64,000 nucleotides of DNA from an uncultured Roseburia sp. (GCA_947573605.1 CANPGM010000004.1:1-64000); one strand, 5' to 3'; positions 34,948-44,752 are shown, counted from the first letter of the stretch. A program made the numbers and translations. The notes: generated from the sequence alone by a model not told the origin.

Positions 34948-36981
34948 TTAAACGGATTTTTCCTCCTTTTCCTGTTTATTCCCGCCGTCTCCGGAAAACG
35001 TAATGGACGCTTTAAACAGATCTCCGTCCGTACTGATATCGAACCTTCCACCCATTAATATGGTCAGGTTCTTCGCAATCGAAAGGCCAAGTCCGCTTCC
35101 TTCCGTCGTCCGGGAAGAATCCCCTCTGATAAATCGTTCGGTCAAATCACCCGCATTGCTGTTTTCAATGGCAAGCTCTTTTTCGGAAACATTTTTGATT
35201 GAGAACACTACATTTGTATCGTTCAATGCCACTTCTACATATACCCTTGTTTTTTCCATCGCATACTTTGCGACATTGTTATATAAATTTTCGATCACGC
35301 GGTAAAGCTGTCTTCCGTCCGCCCAAATCAGCACGGAAGTATTCGGAAGCTTTGTAACAATCGTCAATTCTTTTTTTTCAAATTTTTCGTTGAATTCGCC
35401 TGCCGTCTGATAAACCAGCTCTATCAGGTCAATCATCTGCATATCCAGTTTGACGTTTCCCGAACTGACCTTTGAAGCCTCTACCAAGTCCTCCGTAAGC
35501 TGTTTTAATCGCTCGGCCTTTTCGTCCAGTATCTTTATATAACCCTGCACGCGTTCATTTTCAATCTTTTCAATTTTCAACAAATTCACATAATTGACAA
35601 TCGACGTAAGCGGCGTCTTAATATCATGAGATACATTCGTAATTAAATCTGCTTTTATCCGCTCATTTTTAATGCTGTCGTCTACGGCATGTACCAGCCC
35701 GGCTCCCATGTTATTGATCGCTTCCGCAAGCCGTCTGTCTTCCCCGTGAAGTCCTTCCAGGTCAATTTCCGTATCCAGCGCGCCCTGCCTGATCTCTTCT
35801 ACCCCCCGCAGAATCTGATAACGCGCAACTGCAATCCGCAGCAGCAAATAACATTCCGCTCCGCAAAAAAGCAGCAGGAGAATGATTCCGATGATATTCC
35901 GATAATAAAAGGCGCTCAACGCAAGAAAAAAGCCGATTAACATATGAAGCGAAAACAACAAGATTACGCGCGTAGTAGCCTTTCTGTTCTGGAACGTTTT
36001 GCTGATTCCCTTACCCAGCCAGCACGCCAGACTGTTTTCCCAGAGCCGTTCCGCTTTCATAAGCCTGACAATGCTTAGGAAAAACAAAAGAAACAATGCG
36101 TCCATCACAAGGCTTACCGTTCCGGAAGCAACTAATAGACCGGCGACTTCCCATTCCTTATTATTAATCCGCACGATCAGAAGAATCAGTTCGCCGGTTG
36201 TCATTACAAACCCCGTTATCAGCATTTCGGTTTTCAGCTTATCAAAAAAGGTCAGATGAACTTCCGATTCGCCGTCCCTCTTCCCGGCCGCCAACGTCAA
36301 ATATACAAGTGTAATAATCCATCCCATCATACTTAAGAGCGCCGCGGCAATGGCAATTTTTATCCACGGATGAAGCTGGTTATATTCCACACTTGCATCA
36401 TAGAGATCGTCTTTTTCCGAAAGCTGCGTGTCGATTCCGATAATCAGTATTACATTTTCGGTCGGCCAAAACACCTGCGTATTATAGCTTTTAAAAAAAT
36501 AGCTCGAAAGTCCTTTGATATCTGTGCTGAACGCCTTGTTTTCCATATCATAATTGAGATAATTCCCAAGTGATTTGGCTTCGATCAGCACCGATTCCGC
36601 ATCGAAAACCTCATATTCTTCCGCGTCGGGCTGATTGGTATACCAGATGTCGCCCGTTTTGTACCAAAAGCAGAAATTCGTATTTTCCGACTTAAACTCA
36701 TCCGTATAACGCAGATATTTCCGGCTGTCCTCGCTGTTTCTCTCTTCACCCTTCTGCAGAAGAAAAAGATACTCGCTTAAATTATCGCACTTATTCTGAA
36801 TGCATTTTGTATAATAACCGGAGCTTAAAAAATCCGTCGTACCGATATCCACAATATCCATAATGTTTTTATCTATTAAAACTACTAACAGATAAATTGA
36901 AACCGTCAAAATTACGGTAAAAAACAGATGCAGAATCAGACCCGTTAATTTCATTCCGTAGGAATATGATTTTTTTTCCAT
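34948..36981 (-). CDS. Sensor histidine kinase
   Basis: A 677-residue membrane kinase. One N-terminal helix (about 12-34), an extracytoplasmic domain (35-205), then five or six helices (about 207-385). A HAMP-like linker follows, then the HisKA H-box NVSHDIKTPLTSIVNYV (His near 455) and the HATPase with N-box NLYNNVAKY and G-box GSGLGLSIA. It is unusual in having a multi-helix membrane block after the sensor loop. It pairs with the response regulator 33 bp upstream. The signal is unknown; no target gene lies beside it. Confidence 0.92.
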   Translation of the reverse strand: MEKKSYSYGMKLTGLILHLFFTVILTVSIYLLVVLIDKNIMDIVDIGTTDFLSSGYYTKCIQNKCDNLSEYLFLLQKGEERNSEDSRKYLRYTDEFKSENTNFCFWYKTGDIWYTNQPDAEEYEVFDAESVLIEAKSLGNYLNYDMENKAFSTDIKGLSSYFFKSYNTQVFWPTENVILIIGIDTQLSEKDDLYDASVEYNQLHPWIKIAIAAALLSMMGWIITLVYLTLAAGKRDGESEVHLTFFDKLKTEMLITGFVMTTGELILLIVRINNKEWEVAGLLVASGTVSLVMDALFLLFFLSIVRLMKAERLWENSLACWLGKGISKTFQNRKATTRVILLFSLHMLIGFFLALSAFYYRNIIGIILLLLFCGAECYLLLRIAVARYQILRGVEEIRQGALDTEIDLEGLHGEDRRLAEAINNMGAGLVHAVDDSIKNERIKADLITNVSHDIKTPLTSIVNYVNLLKIEKIENERVQGYIKILDEKAERLKQLTEDLVEASKVSSGNVKLDMQMIDLIELVYQTAGEFNEKFEKKELTIVTKLPNTSVLIWADGRQLYRVIENLYNNVAKYAMEKTRVYVEVALNDTNVVFSIKNVSEKELAIENSNAGDLTERFIRGDSSRTTEGSGLGLSIAKNLTILMGGRFDISTDGDLFKASITFSGDGGNKQEKEEKSV

Positions 36982-37013
36982 AAAAAGAACATGCCTTTCT
37001 TCGCCGGTATGTT

Positions 37014-37706
37014 TTAACTTTTTTCTATTTTATAGCCGACGCCCCACACTACCTTTAAATACCGCGGCTCCTTTGGATTTATTTCGATTTTTTCACGGAT
37101 ATGGCGGATATGAACCGCAACCGTATTGTCCGCTCCGATTGCGTCTTCATTCCAGATACTTTCGTAAATCTGATTTATGGAATATACCTTTCCCTGGTTT
37201 TTTACAAGAAGAAGCAGGATATTGTATTCAATCGGCGTAAGCTTCACGATCTCTCCGTCCACCGTCACCTCTTTTAATTCGTCATTGATGGAAAGTCCGC
37301 CCACTTCATAAACCGACGCACCGGCTTCCGCCGCATTGCCCAGCTGCGTATATCTCCGAAGCTGAGATTTTACCCGCGCCACCAGTTCCAACGGATTAAA
37401 CGGCTTTCCCAGATAATCGTCCGCACCGACGTTCAATCCGAGAATCTTGTCCGAATCTTCTGTTTTTGCAGACAGAATAATAATCGGAATACTGCTTTCC
37501 TCTCTGACTTTTAAGGTGGCGCGGATTCCGTCAAGCTTCGGCATCATTACATCCATAATCAGAAGATGCACTTCGTTTTCTTTCAGGATTAAAAGAGCCT
37601 CTTCCCCGTCATAGGCTTTTAAGACATGATAGCCCTCCTGCTGCAAATAGATTTCAATTGCTTCTACAATTTCTTTATCATCATCGCATACCAAGATTGT
37701 CTGCAT
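37014..37706 (-). CDS. OmpR/PhoB family response regulator
   Basis: A 230-residue two-domain regulator. Receiver (1-115): acidic pair DD near residue 8, phospho-acceptor MDVMMPKLDG, switch Ser in ILSAK and Lys in GKPF. C-terminal winged helix (about 130-228) with LTPIEYNILLLLVKN and HIRHIREKIE. AGGAGG lies upstream of the ATG at 37706. Co-transcribed with the sensor kinase. Confidence 0.95.
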   Translation of the reverse strand: MQTILVCDDDKEIVEAIEIYLQQEGYHVLKAYDGEEALLILKENEVHLLIMDVMMPKLDGIRATLKVREESSIPIIILSAKTEDSDKILGLNVGADDYLGKPFNPLELVARVKSQLRRYTQLGNAAEAGASVYEVGGLSINDELKEVTVDGEIVKLTPIEYNILLLLVKNQGKVYSINQIYESIWNEDAIGADNTVAVHIRHIREKIEINPKEPRYLKVVWGVGYKIEKS

Positions 37707-38096
37707 TTTATATCCTCCTGCTTCCGCGTATTATCTCCGCTTCGTATATTCATATCCGTACTACGGTCATTTTATCAGTAAATACTTTTTTTTAACAGAG
37801 GGGAAATCTTAATATGTTCTTAAATTTTTGTCTGGGAAAGCCCGCAAAATACGCGAAACCTTTCTTTCATTGTCACATGGAAGTCACGCGTAAAGCAGCT
37901 ATCACTCTGCCGCTGCAGAGCAGAGTTTCTTTGTATCCCGTTATACAGTGCGTAGTCCTTTTTGTGAGATGATCGCATGAATATACCCTCTCCTGACAAG
38001 GGTAAAAAAGAAATTGGCGTATACCAAAGAGAACCGGACGAAAGGCCCGGCGATTAAGAATGGGATTTTGGCTTAAGAGCGTCCGCCCCGACCCTT
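37707..38096. other. 390-bp intergenic region, little recognised
   Basis: It holds the likely promoter of the two-component operon (TGTTAA, 17 bp, TAAAAT on the minus strand near 37785-37800, weak). It also has a minus-strand 52-codon open frame at 37820-37978 with GAGAGGG 7 nt before its ATG, of unnatural composition. A short GC palindrome lies at 38036-38051 without a T-run. I see no tRNA or known riboswitch. Confidence 0.4.
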
Positions 38097-38867
38097 TCAC
38101 CGTTTTATCTTTCCGAAAAAAGAACGCTTTTCCTCTTTTTCTTCTTCCTCCCCGCCGGACGCTTCTCTTTCTTTCCATTTAAAGTATTCCGAGTCCAGAT
38201 TCACATTGATTTCGGGAGTGACCGCCTGTTTTTCTTCTTCCGGTTCCGTTTCTTCGTCCTCTGTAAGAAGTCCGTGTTCTCTGAAGTATGCCTCGTTAAT
38301 CTTAATTTCCGGCTTCACCGCCGCATAAAGGGAAGCCTCTTCATCTTTTTCCTCGTCGCTCTTTTGCTTTTCTTTCAAAAGCTGCTTATTCCGCTCCTCA
38401 ATCAGGTTCAGATATTTTTTTGTATCCTGCATTTCGGACAGACATGAGCGCAGCTCGGACTGATTGTCATGAACAATCTGCTTTTCCTTTGAAAGCTCAT
38501 CCGCCGTCTTATTTAGAATTTCCTGTACGGATTGAACCGCTTCCGACATAATATCCTGTACGCGCTTTAACGCTTCATCCGAATAGAGCACCGATGCGGC
38601 ATACACGTCTTCCGCTTTCAGGCTTGCATCGTGAATGATCTCTTCTCCGGCCTTTTTCGCCGCACGCTCCGCTTTATTCCTGCTCTGCGTTGTCAGCTCG
38701 TACGCTTCCATAATACCGTAAATACTGTTATTGAGCCCGCCCAAAAGATCAATCAGTTCTTTTTTATTCACAATAATCAGATTTTTATCGTTTTCGTACA
38801 GCCTGCATTTCGATAGGAATACATATAGATCCCGCAGTGCTCTTTCCAAACCGTCCTGTGCACTCAT
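38097..38867 (-). CDS. Coiled-coil protein of unknown function
   Basis: A 256-residue soluble protein: mostly coiled coil (about 60-170), with an N-terminal head (VNKKELIDLLGGLNNSIYGIMEAYE) and a very acidic then basic C-terminal tail. The head and coil recall DivIVA- or V-ATPase-H-like proteins, but I do not assign a family. The ATG overlaps the stop of the 5'-nucleotidase gene (ATGA). Last gene of a five-gene operon. Confidence 0.75.
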   Translation of the reverse strand: MSAQDGLERALRDLYVFLSKCRLYENDKNLIIVNKKELIDLLGGLNNSIYGIMEAYELTTQSRNKAERAAKKAGEEIIHDASLKAEDVYAASVLYSDEALKRVQDIMSEAVQSVQEILNKTADELSKEKQIVHDNQSELRSCLSEMQDTKKYLNLIEERNKQLLKEKQKSDEEKDEEASLYAAVKPEIKINEAYFREHGLLTEDEETEPEEEKQAVTPEINVNLDSEYFKWKEREASGGEEEEKEEKRSFFGKIKR

Positions 38868-40822
38868 TTCCGCTCTCCCGGACGCATTTTTACGCGCCTT
38901 ATTATTTTTCTGATGAATAAGATAACTAATACAAGAATGAAAATTATTACCGCAATGACTGCGGCGAAAATCGCAGTAAATTTGTTCGGATTTTTAATCA
39001 GGTCTAAAAAGTTTCTGCTGTCCTCCACAACCTTTCTGCCCTGTAACGTCCCGTAGAACGCCGGAACATTTCCGATTCCGTCTCCGTCCGTATCTTCAAA
39101 TGATTCCATATAGCCTGCAATCGCGGCCCATGCTTTCATCTCGCTGCCCTGGTCGTATACAATCGCATCCGAAAAATTAGTAATCGGCGTTCCGTCCGCA
39201 GTTTTCGGAACGACAGACAGTAATCCATACGACATATCGGTCACAGTTCCCAACATCTGACCGGTGTATAAATCGGTAACAACACGGTAAAGCTTCTCGT
39301 TCTCAATTTCGACCCGTTCTCCGTTACTGCCGGTCAGATAGCAGTCTGTCACTTTGTTCAACAGCATCCGATGCGGATTATAGGAAAAGTGAAACCTGCT
39401 GCAATATAGCCTGGCTGTTTTCATAAAATCCGTAACGGAGGCGTCGATCTCGGCAGCCGTTTTCAGCTCCGATCCGGTCAGATATACGCTGATCAGCGGA
39501 TAGCCCGGTATCCCGTCTTCTCCGGTTCCCAGGGAAAACGAATTATACACGTCCCTTACCGTAACAGGCCCCTCCGCATAGCTGTCCCGAATCGTCCCGG
39601 CCGGAACCACCGAGGCTGCAACCGGTATTCCGTCATAATCGACCGCATGTTCTACCGCATAAACATAAGAATCCGCAATGATGTTCCCCAGATTTAATTC
39701 CTCGTGCAGCGCACCAAGATCCTTAACGCCGCAGAACGATACGTCATTCATCGCAAGTACCTGCTCCTGCGTGTAGCCGAACTGAGAAAGATAATCCTTA
39801 TCTACCGTTTCCAGAAAACCGTTGATTTTTTCTGTCGTTTCCGGATCGTCTTCGATTTCCTCCGTTATCGCCGTAAGCTTATAATCCCGGACTTCCCAAC
39901 GGCCGTCCTCCTTTTGCACCATAGAAAACGAACCGAGCCTTTTTCCGTATTCTCCGCAGGAAACAATAGAGGTATCTTTGCATACAATCGGTTCTTCTAA
40001 TTTTGTATGCGTATGTCCGCTGATAATTAAATCAATATCCGGCGCAGCCTCCGCAATTCTCTCATCCTCCGACTTCTTCTTATCTTCGCTTGTTCCGCTG
40101 TGAGAAACACAGACAATCATATCTACGGTTTCGTTATTCCGAATTTCTTCTACAATGTCGCGCGAAGCCTCTGCCGGGTCTTCAAAAACCAATTCACAGG
40201 TTGGCGCACAGGCAAGCGCGTCGATTCCGAAAATACCGAACACGGCAATTTTCACACCGTTTTTTGTCAATACAACATAATCCTCTGCGCCGTATTCGTC
40301 AAAAGCCTCTTTTATCAGCCTCTGGCCTTCGCTTAACCCCTGCGCTTCCATTGTATCCCAGTCGACATTGCCGATAACCAGCGCAGGCGTACTATCACCG
40401 CAGGAAGCCGCCGTGTTCAGCATATTGGCAAGTCCCTTCGAACGATAATCAAATTCATGATTTCCAAGTGTGGTAACGTCAAAGCCAAGCGAACCAAGCA
40501 TCCTCATCTCGGCCGCCTGCGTTTCATATACCGTCTGCACCAGTGTTCCCATCGAAAAATCACCCGCGTCCAGAATCAGTGTCTCAGGATTCTTTTCGGT
40601 CTGTTCGTCTATCAGAGTTTTCATCTTTGCAAACCCGCCTAAAACGACGTCCTCTCCATTCTCTATTGTAACAAAGCTCTCCAAATGAGAATGCGTATCA
40701 TGCGTAAATATGACGTCCACCCGTTTTTCCTGCGCCGCCGCAAGAATCGAAAATCCGCCGAAAAGCGGAAGGATGAGAGCCGCTGCTAAAACGGCCGCCG
40801 CCTGTTTGATTCTATTTCTCAT
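38864..40822 (-). CDS. Membrane-anchored 5'-nucleotidase / metallophosphatase
   Basis: A 652-residue secreted enzyme: signal peptide (about 5-30), metallophosphatase domain with FTHDTHSHL, DAGDFSMG, TLGNHEFD, CVSHSG and SGHTHTK metal motifs. The 5'-nucleotidase C-terminal domain (about 360-560) is followed by a C-terminal membrane helix (about 610-632) with a basic tail. It would dephosphorylate nucleotides outside the cell. Start: the ATG at 40822 has GGAGGT 5 nt upstream, and the upstream ATG at 40834 would place that Shine-Dalgarno sequence inside the gene. It has no cell-wall sorting motif. Confidence 0.9.
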   Translation of the reverse strand: MRNRIKQAAAVLAAALILPLFGGFSILAAAQEKRVDVIFTHDTHSHLESFVTIENGEDVVLGGFAKMKTLIDEQTEKNPETLILDAGDFSMGTLVQTVYETQAAEMRMLGSLGFDVTTLGNHEFDYRSKGLANMLNTAASCGDSTPALVIGNVDWDTMEAQGLSEGQRLIKEAFDEYGAEDYVVLTKNGVKIAVFGIFGIDALACAPTCELVFEDPAEASRDIVEEIRNNETVDMIVCVSHSGTSEDKKKSEDERIAEAAPDIDLIISGHTHTKLEEPIVCKDTSIVSCGEYGKRLGSFSMVQKEDGRWEVRDYKLTAITEEIEDDPETTEKINGFLETVDKDYLSQFGYTQEQVLAMNDVSFCGVKDLGALHEELNLGNIIADSYVYAVEHAVDYDGIPVAASVVPAGTIRDSYAEGPVTVRDVYNSFSLGTGEDGIPGYPLISVYLTGSELKTAAEIDASVTDFMKTARLYCSRFHFSYNPHRMLLNKVTDCYLTGSNGERVEIENEKLYRVVTDLYTGQMLGTVTDMSYGLLSVVPKTADGTPITNFSDAIVYDQGSEMKAWAAIAGYMESFEDTDGDGIGNVPAFYGTLQGRKVVEDSRNFLDLIKNPNKFTAIFAAVIAVIIFILVLVILFIRKIIRRVKMRPGERK

Positions 40823-40838
40823 GCTTACCTCCATGCCG

Positions 40839-42782
40839 TTATTCCTCTGACGAATTATTTATCGTATCCATATACGCGTCCATCCGCTCCTGATATCCGC
40901 CGTCCTCCGCAATCGGATTTCCTTCGTAACGCAGCATCGTCAACGATTCAGGTAATTCTTCCGCAGGCAAAAGAGCGTTCAACCGATTGTCCGAAAGATC
41001 CAGCACGGAAAGCTCCGAAAGTTCTTTTACAAACATCATATCCGTCAGCCCGCAATTTGCCGCATAAAGTTCTTTCAGCTGCGGAAAATGGGTAAAAAAA
41101 TCAGGATAATCGCTAAGATACAATTTTTCCTCCTGCCCGTAATTCCACTTCCCGTCGACAAGAGCGTCCAGGATGATTTTATTCATATGAAGCGATTCCA
41201 GCGCCAAGTTATCTGAAACCTTTGAAAAATCAATTCCGGCTTCCGCATCGTCCAGAGACAAATGTCTTAACTTCGGCATCGCAAAAAGCGGAGACATATC
41301 GGTCCAGATAAAGCTGTCGTCTAAAATCAGTTCTTCTACCTTTTCCATTCCTGCAATTGCCGGGATTCCCTCTTCAAATACAGACGTCTCTGTCACCCAC
41401 AGTTTTTTTACATTTTTAAGATTCGGTAAAAACAAAAGCTCGCCGTCATAAATATTAATTAACGCCAGCTCTTCCAGTCCGGTCAGTTCTCCGACTGCAT
41501 CCAGCTTTTCTACCTTGCCGACCGCAAGTGTTTTCAGATTGGAAAACTCCGCCATAGACGGCAATTCGTCTGCCATCCAAAGTTCGATGCCAAGCGTATC
41601 CAAATCCGTCAGTTCAAACACAGGACTATAATCCGATACTCCAAAAATATGCCACAGTACCAGTTTTTCCAAAGTATCTTTTCTGGTCAAAAGAATGTCC
41701 AAATCGGTAATATCTGCGTTTATAAGCGTTAACTCTTTTAAATTCTTCATATTTTCAATAAAGCCGATATCTTTGACATAGGAAGAATTTAAATGCAGCG
41801 AAGTAAGCCCCGTCATCCGATACAAAGTCTGAAAACCATCCTGCGCCGCGCCGTGTTCGGGAAGTTCTACGGTAAGTTCTTTTAAACCCGGAAGGTTTGC
41901 CGCCGGTTCCAGATCAGGAAGATTTTTCGTATAAAAAGACAACTGTTCCAGGCTGGCATATTCCTCCAGACCGGAAGTACCGTTCTTTAACATCGCTCCG
42001 TAAAACGTCAGCTCCGTAATTGTAAGCGGATCGTCAACGACTCCTTTTAATTCCTCCGCCGTCATACCGCTGCCGATACTCTTTAAATTGGAAAGGCCGG
42101 ATAAATCTCCTGTTTCAAACTCTTCCTCTCCAATGTCTATTTTCTGAAGCCCGGGAAAACATTGCAAATCGGCATAATCGGTTCTTAGATTATAGAGCGC
42201 AATCCGATCGCTCGTACCGTCCGAAAGCGTATAAGTAACCCAAACGAAGTCGTCTTCCGTAGGGTCAAGAAGAAGAGAAGAAACCGACTCGTAGCCGGAT
42301 TTCGCGATATTTTCCGGCGTATCCTGAAAGATCTGAATCACCAGTTGTTTAAAAAAAGCCGAATTTGGATATTGCCTTTCGTCCGAAGCAGCTTTCGTCT
42401 CCCCCTGCTGTTTTTGCCGATCTCTGTTCTCGCCAAGTTCCTTTTCAGCGATTGTCTTACGTTCGCCCGCATTCAAAACCGCGTCAAAAGCGCCTGCTTT
42501 CCATAAAGCAAGCGCTATACCGCCGCCAATTAAAAACGGAAGGAAAAAGGCCTTAAACACTGCCTTTTTGTTTGTCTTTTGGGGCTCCGATCCGCCGTCT
42601 CCGTATACATAGGAACTGCCGTAATCAACTCCGGCCTCACGGTTATAGTATGGCGTTTTTGGCGGTACGCCATACTCCATTTTTTCATTTGAAGATAAAT
42701 CCCGATATGTATCAGACCCGGAATAGCCGGACGAATAATCTGTTCCCTGTGAACCTCTTTCCTCAGAATTCTCCTGCCGCAT
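40839..42782 (-). CDS. Single-span membrane protein with leucine-rich repeats
   Basis: A 647-residue protein: a Ser/Gly/Tyr-rich cytosolic head (1-65), a membrane helix near residues 72-93, a charged linker, then many LRR units of about 22 residues (for example MKNLKELTLINADITDLD and LSELSVLDLSDNRLNAL) up to residue 620. The LRR domain should lie outside the cell. Binding partner unknown. It lies between the Hcp-like gene and the 5'-nucleotidase gene, with only 6 and 16 bp of spacing. Confidence 0.8.
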   Translation of the reverse strand: MRQENSEERGSQGTDYSSGYSGSDTYRDLSSNEKMEYGVPPKTPYYNREAGVDYGSSYVYGDGGSEPQKTNKKAVFKAFFLPFLIGGGIALALWKAGAFDAVLNAGERKTIAEKELGENRDRQKQQGETKAASDERQYPNSAFFKQLVIQIFQDTPENIAKSGYESVSSLLLDPTEDDFVWVTYTLSDGTSDRIALYNLRTDYADLQCFPGLQKIDIGEEEFETGDLSGLSNLKSIGSGMTAEELKGVVDDPLTITELTFYGAMLKNGTSGLEEYASLEQLSFYTKNLPDLEPAANLPGLKELTVELPEHGAAQDGFQTLYRMTGLTSLHLNSSYVKDIGFIENMKNLKELTLINADITDLDILLTRKDTLEKLVLWHIFGVSDYSPVFELTDLDTLGIELWMADELPSMAEFSNLKTLAVGKVEKLDAVGELTGLEELALINIYDGELLFLPNLKNVKKLWVTETSVFEEGIPAIAGMEKVEELILDDSFIWTDMSPLFAMPKLRHLSLDDAEAGIDFSKVSDNLALESLHMNKIILDALVDGKWNYGQEEKLYLSDYPDFFTHFPQLKELYAANCGLTDMMFVKELSELSVLDLSDNRLNALLPAEELPESLTMLRYEGNPIAEDGGYQERMDAYMDTINNSSEE

Positions 42783-42787
42783 CGCCT

Positions 42788-43612
42788 TTAATCCTCGTCC
42801 GAATCCAAAACCGTTACATTATAATGCTCCGTCAAAAAAGAAAAAACAGGTTCCGTCAAAAACGAAGGCAGTCTGCGTCCGACATAAACCGGACGGTTTC
42901 CGAGATACAATAGCGTCAGGAAAAAGCAGACCGTTTTAGTCTCATGCCAGGAAAAACCGATGGAAAACGGCAGCCCCCTTGAATTGCCGTTTTCCGCCGG
43001 ATGGGATTCCTCCAGCAAGATAGACGTCGTACTTTTTTCCTGAATGGCATTGTCAAGAAGTTCAATACATTTAAAATTCATCTCTCCGGCTTCAATCATA
43101 ACGGGAAGCAGCTCTTCCAGAGACAGTTCATCGGAAATGACCGATAACGCCCTGATAAAAAAACCGTTCAGCTTTTCGTCCCGGTGCCCGGATTCCTTAG
43201 CAAGACAGGCATCGACCGCCATACCGCAAATGCCAAGCAGTATCATACACTTCACGGAAGCGATATCTTTCTCCCCCTCCCAGAGCTTTCCCAGGTCATA
43301 CTCGTTCCAATTGCCGCTTTCCGATTCCGAACCGGCCAGCCGCTTTGCTTCCTCCCTCACCTGTTTTGTAAGGCTTCGTATCTGATCCTCATCCGACTCT
43401 ATATTCAAAGCCGCAGTATTTAACCCCTCAATAATCAAATCCGTCGTCTGCGCCGAACCGGCGCCGCCGCAGACTTTCGACAGTCCAATCAGCGCGCCGA
43501 GCAGCTCCTCCTTTAACGGGCGGAAACTTACCGCCGACTGTAATACATTTTCTTTTTGCTCCCCCGAGTCAAATATTTCCTCACACCGAAATACAAACCT
43601 TACCGTTTCCAT
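42788..43612 (-). CDS. Hybrid-cluster-protein-like protein lacking the cluster core
   Basis: A 274-residue protein. Residues 57-95 (TTDLIIEGLNTAALN...) and 115-190 (LLGICGMAVDACLAKESG..., MIEAGEMNFKCIELLDNA) match the helical part of Hcp. The sequence then passes directly to the Hcp C-terminus (GLPFSIGFSWHETK, LTLLYLGNRPVYVGRRLPSFL). Known Hcps are about 540 residues; the N-terminal 4Fe-4S cysteines and the central domain with most hybrid-cluster ligands are missing, though the E-x-K at 224-226 remains. Probably not an active hydroxylamine/NO reductase. GGAG upstream and clean reading frame suggest a real gene. Confidence 0.7.
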   Translation of the reverse strand: METVRFVFRCEEIFDSGEQKENVLQSAVSFRPLKEELLGALIGLSKVCGGAGSAQTTDLIIEGLNTAALNIESDEDQIRSLTKQVREEAKRLAGSESESGNWNEYDLGKLWEGEKDIASVKCMILLGICGMAVDACLAKESGHRDEKLNGFFIRALSVISDELSLEELLPVMIEAGEMNFKCIELLDNAIQEKSTTSILLEESHPAENGNSRGLPFSIGFSWHETKTVCFFLTLLYLGNRPVYVGRRLPSFLTEPVFSFLTEHYNVTVLDSDED

Positions 43613-43635
43613 ACTTCTCCTCTCATTCTGCCGTT

Positions 43636-44691
43636 TTAACGGCCCATTTGAATCGTTTCTCTGATTTTTCGCTCCGCGTCCCTTACATTCTCTGTTCTTA
43701 CAATCATATCACACAATTCCGAATTATCCAGTTCTTTTTCCAAAGACAGCAGACGGTATTTTTTATCCTCGTTTGAAATGTTTTTTTCGAGTATGTCCGC
43801 GATCATATTCTCTCTGCTGTTTTTACAGAACACAATCAGCGTCGGAAACAGACGCTTCATGGAAATTGCGCCGCAGATGTCAAGCGGTATTACCGGAAAG
43901 ATTCCTTTTTCCAGTACTTTTCGCACGCTGTCCGGCGGTACGCCGTATTTCTTACCTGCATACACGGTTGTTGTAACAAAATCCATCCCATTAAATTCCT
44001 CCTCCGTTACTTTAATATGGAAGGAATCCTCTCTTGCCGTCGTATAGGAAAGAACCCTCTGGAACCCGCCCTGTGCGGCCAGACATTCCGCCAGTCCGTT
44101 TTTATTGGAACCGGACGGACCTACCAGCGCAATCAGCGAGGGACTTTTTACAGGCATTACGTCTTCTATCATAGACGCCTTTATCTGTTCGATCATCTGA
44201 AAAAATTCGCCGTAGGTATTGACGGACAACACGCCTGTTAAAGCTCTGTTCCAGGGGCGGCGGAATAATACGGGAAATCTTGCGCTGCTTTTTAAAATAT
44301 TATGCGGCCCGTCGTCTAAAATAATATCGAAATGCATCATTGTTTTCTGAAAACCCATAATGATATTTTCTTCCGGAAATTCGGGAAACGCCGTCAGAAT
44401 CTGTTCCACTCTGTCCGCCATAAACCTGGGGCTGACCGCCGTTACGATATAGACGTTTCCTTTTTTCCTGAGCGCCGAAAGAAACTCTTTTGCTTCCTTC
44501 GGCACAGTCTGACGCTGATACAGTCGTTTGTCCGCATAATATTTCTTTATAACGCCCGCCCTGCCTTTATTTTCCCAGGAATCAATATCCTCTAAAGTGA
44601 GATTCAGCCCGTATTCCTCATTTGCCATACTAATCGCCACATCATTAAACGGGGAAATCACATCGTCCCAGTCAATTCCGAAATTTAGCAT
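43636..44691 (-). CDS. Fusion of a HAD 5'-nucleotidase-like and a guanylate-kinase-like domain
   Basis: A 351-residue protein. Residues 1-170 resemble NT5C-type HAD nucleotidases: GIDWDDVISPF with the catalytic Asp pair, IVTAVSP (motif II), and DIILDDGPHN (motif IV). Residues 185-351 resemble guanylate kinase: LIALVGPSGSNKNG as Walker A (the final Ser/Thr is Asn) and the RVLSYTTARE and VYAGKKYGVP segments of the GMP-binding region. The fusion suggests a nucleotide-handling or sensing role. First gene of a five-gene operon. Confidence 0.75.
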   Translation of the reverse strand: MLNFGIDWDDVISPFNDVAISMANEEYGLNLTLEDIDSWENKGRAGVIKKYYADKRLYQRQTVPKEAKEFLSALRKKGNVYIVTAVSPRFMADRVEQILTAFPEFPEENIIMGFQKTMMHFDIILDDGPHNILKSSARFPVLFRRPWNRALTGVLSVNTYGEFFQMIEQIKASMIEDVMPVKSPSLIALVGPSGSNKNGLAECLAAQGGFQRVLSYTTAREDSFHIKVTEEEFNGMDFVTTTVYAGKKYGVPPDSVRKVLEKGIFPVIPLDICGAISMKRLFPTLIVFCKNSRENMIADILEKNISNEDKKYRLLSLEKELDNSELCDMIVRTENVRDAERKIRETIQMGR

Positions 44692-44752
44692 CCCTTCTTC
44701 CGCCTTCCCGCCATTGTGAAACTTCTTTTATCCTGTTTATAGTTTATTACAT

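Noticed and set aside
38036..38051. GC palindrome as a terminator of the coiled-coil gene
   Set aside because: No T-run on either strand and a short stem.
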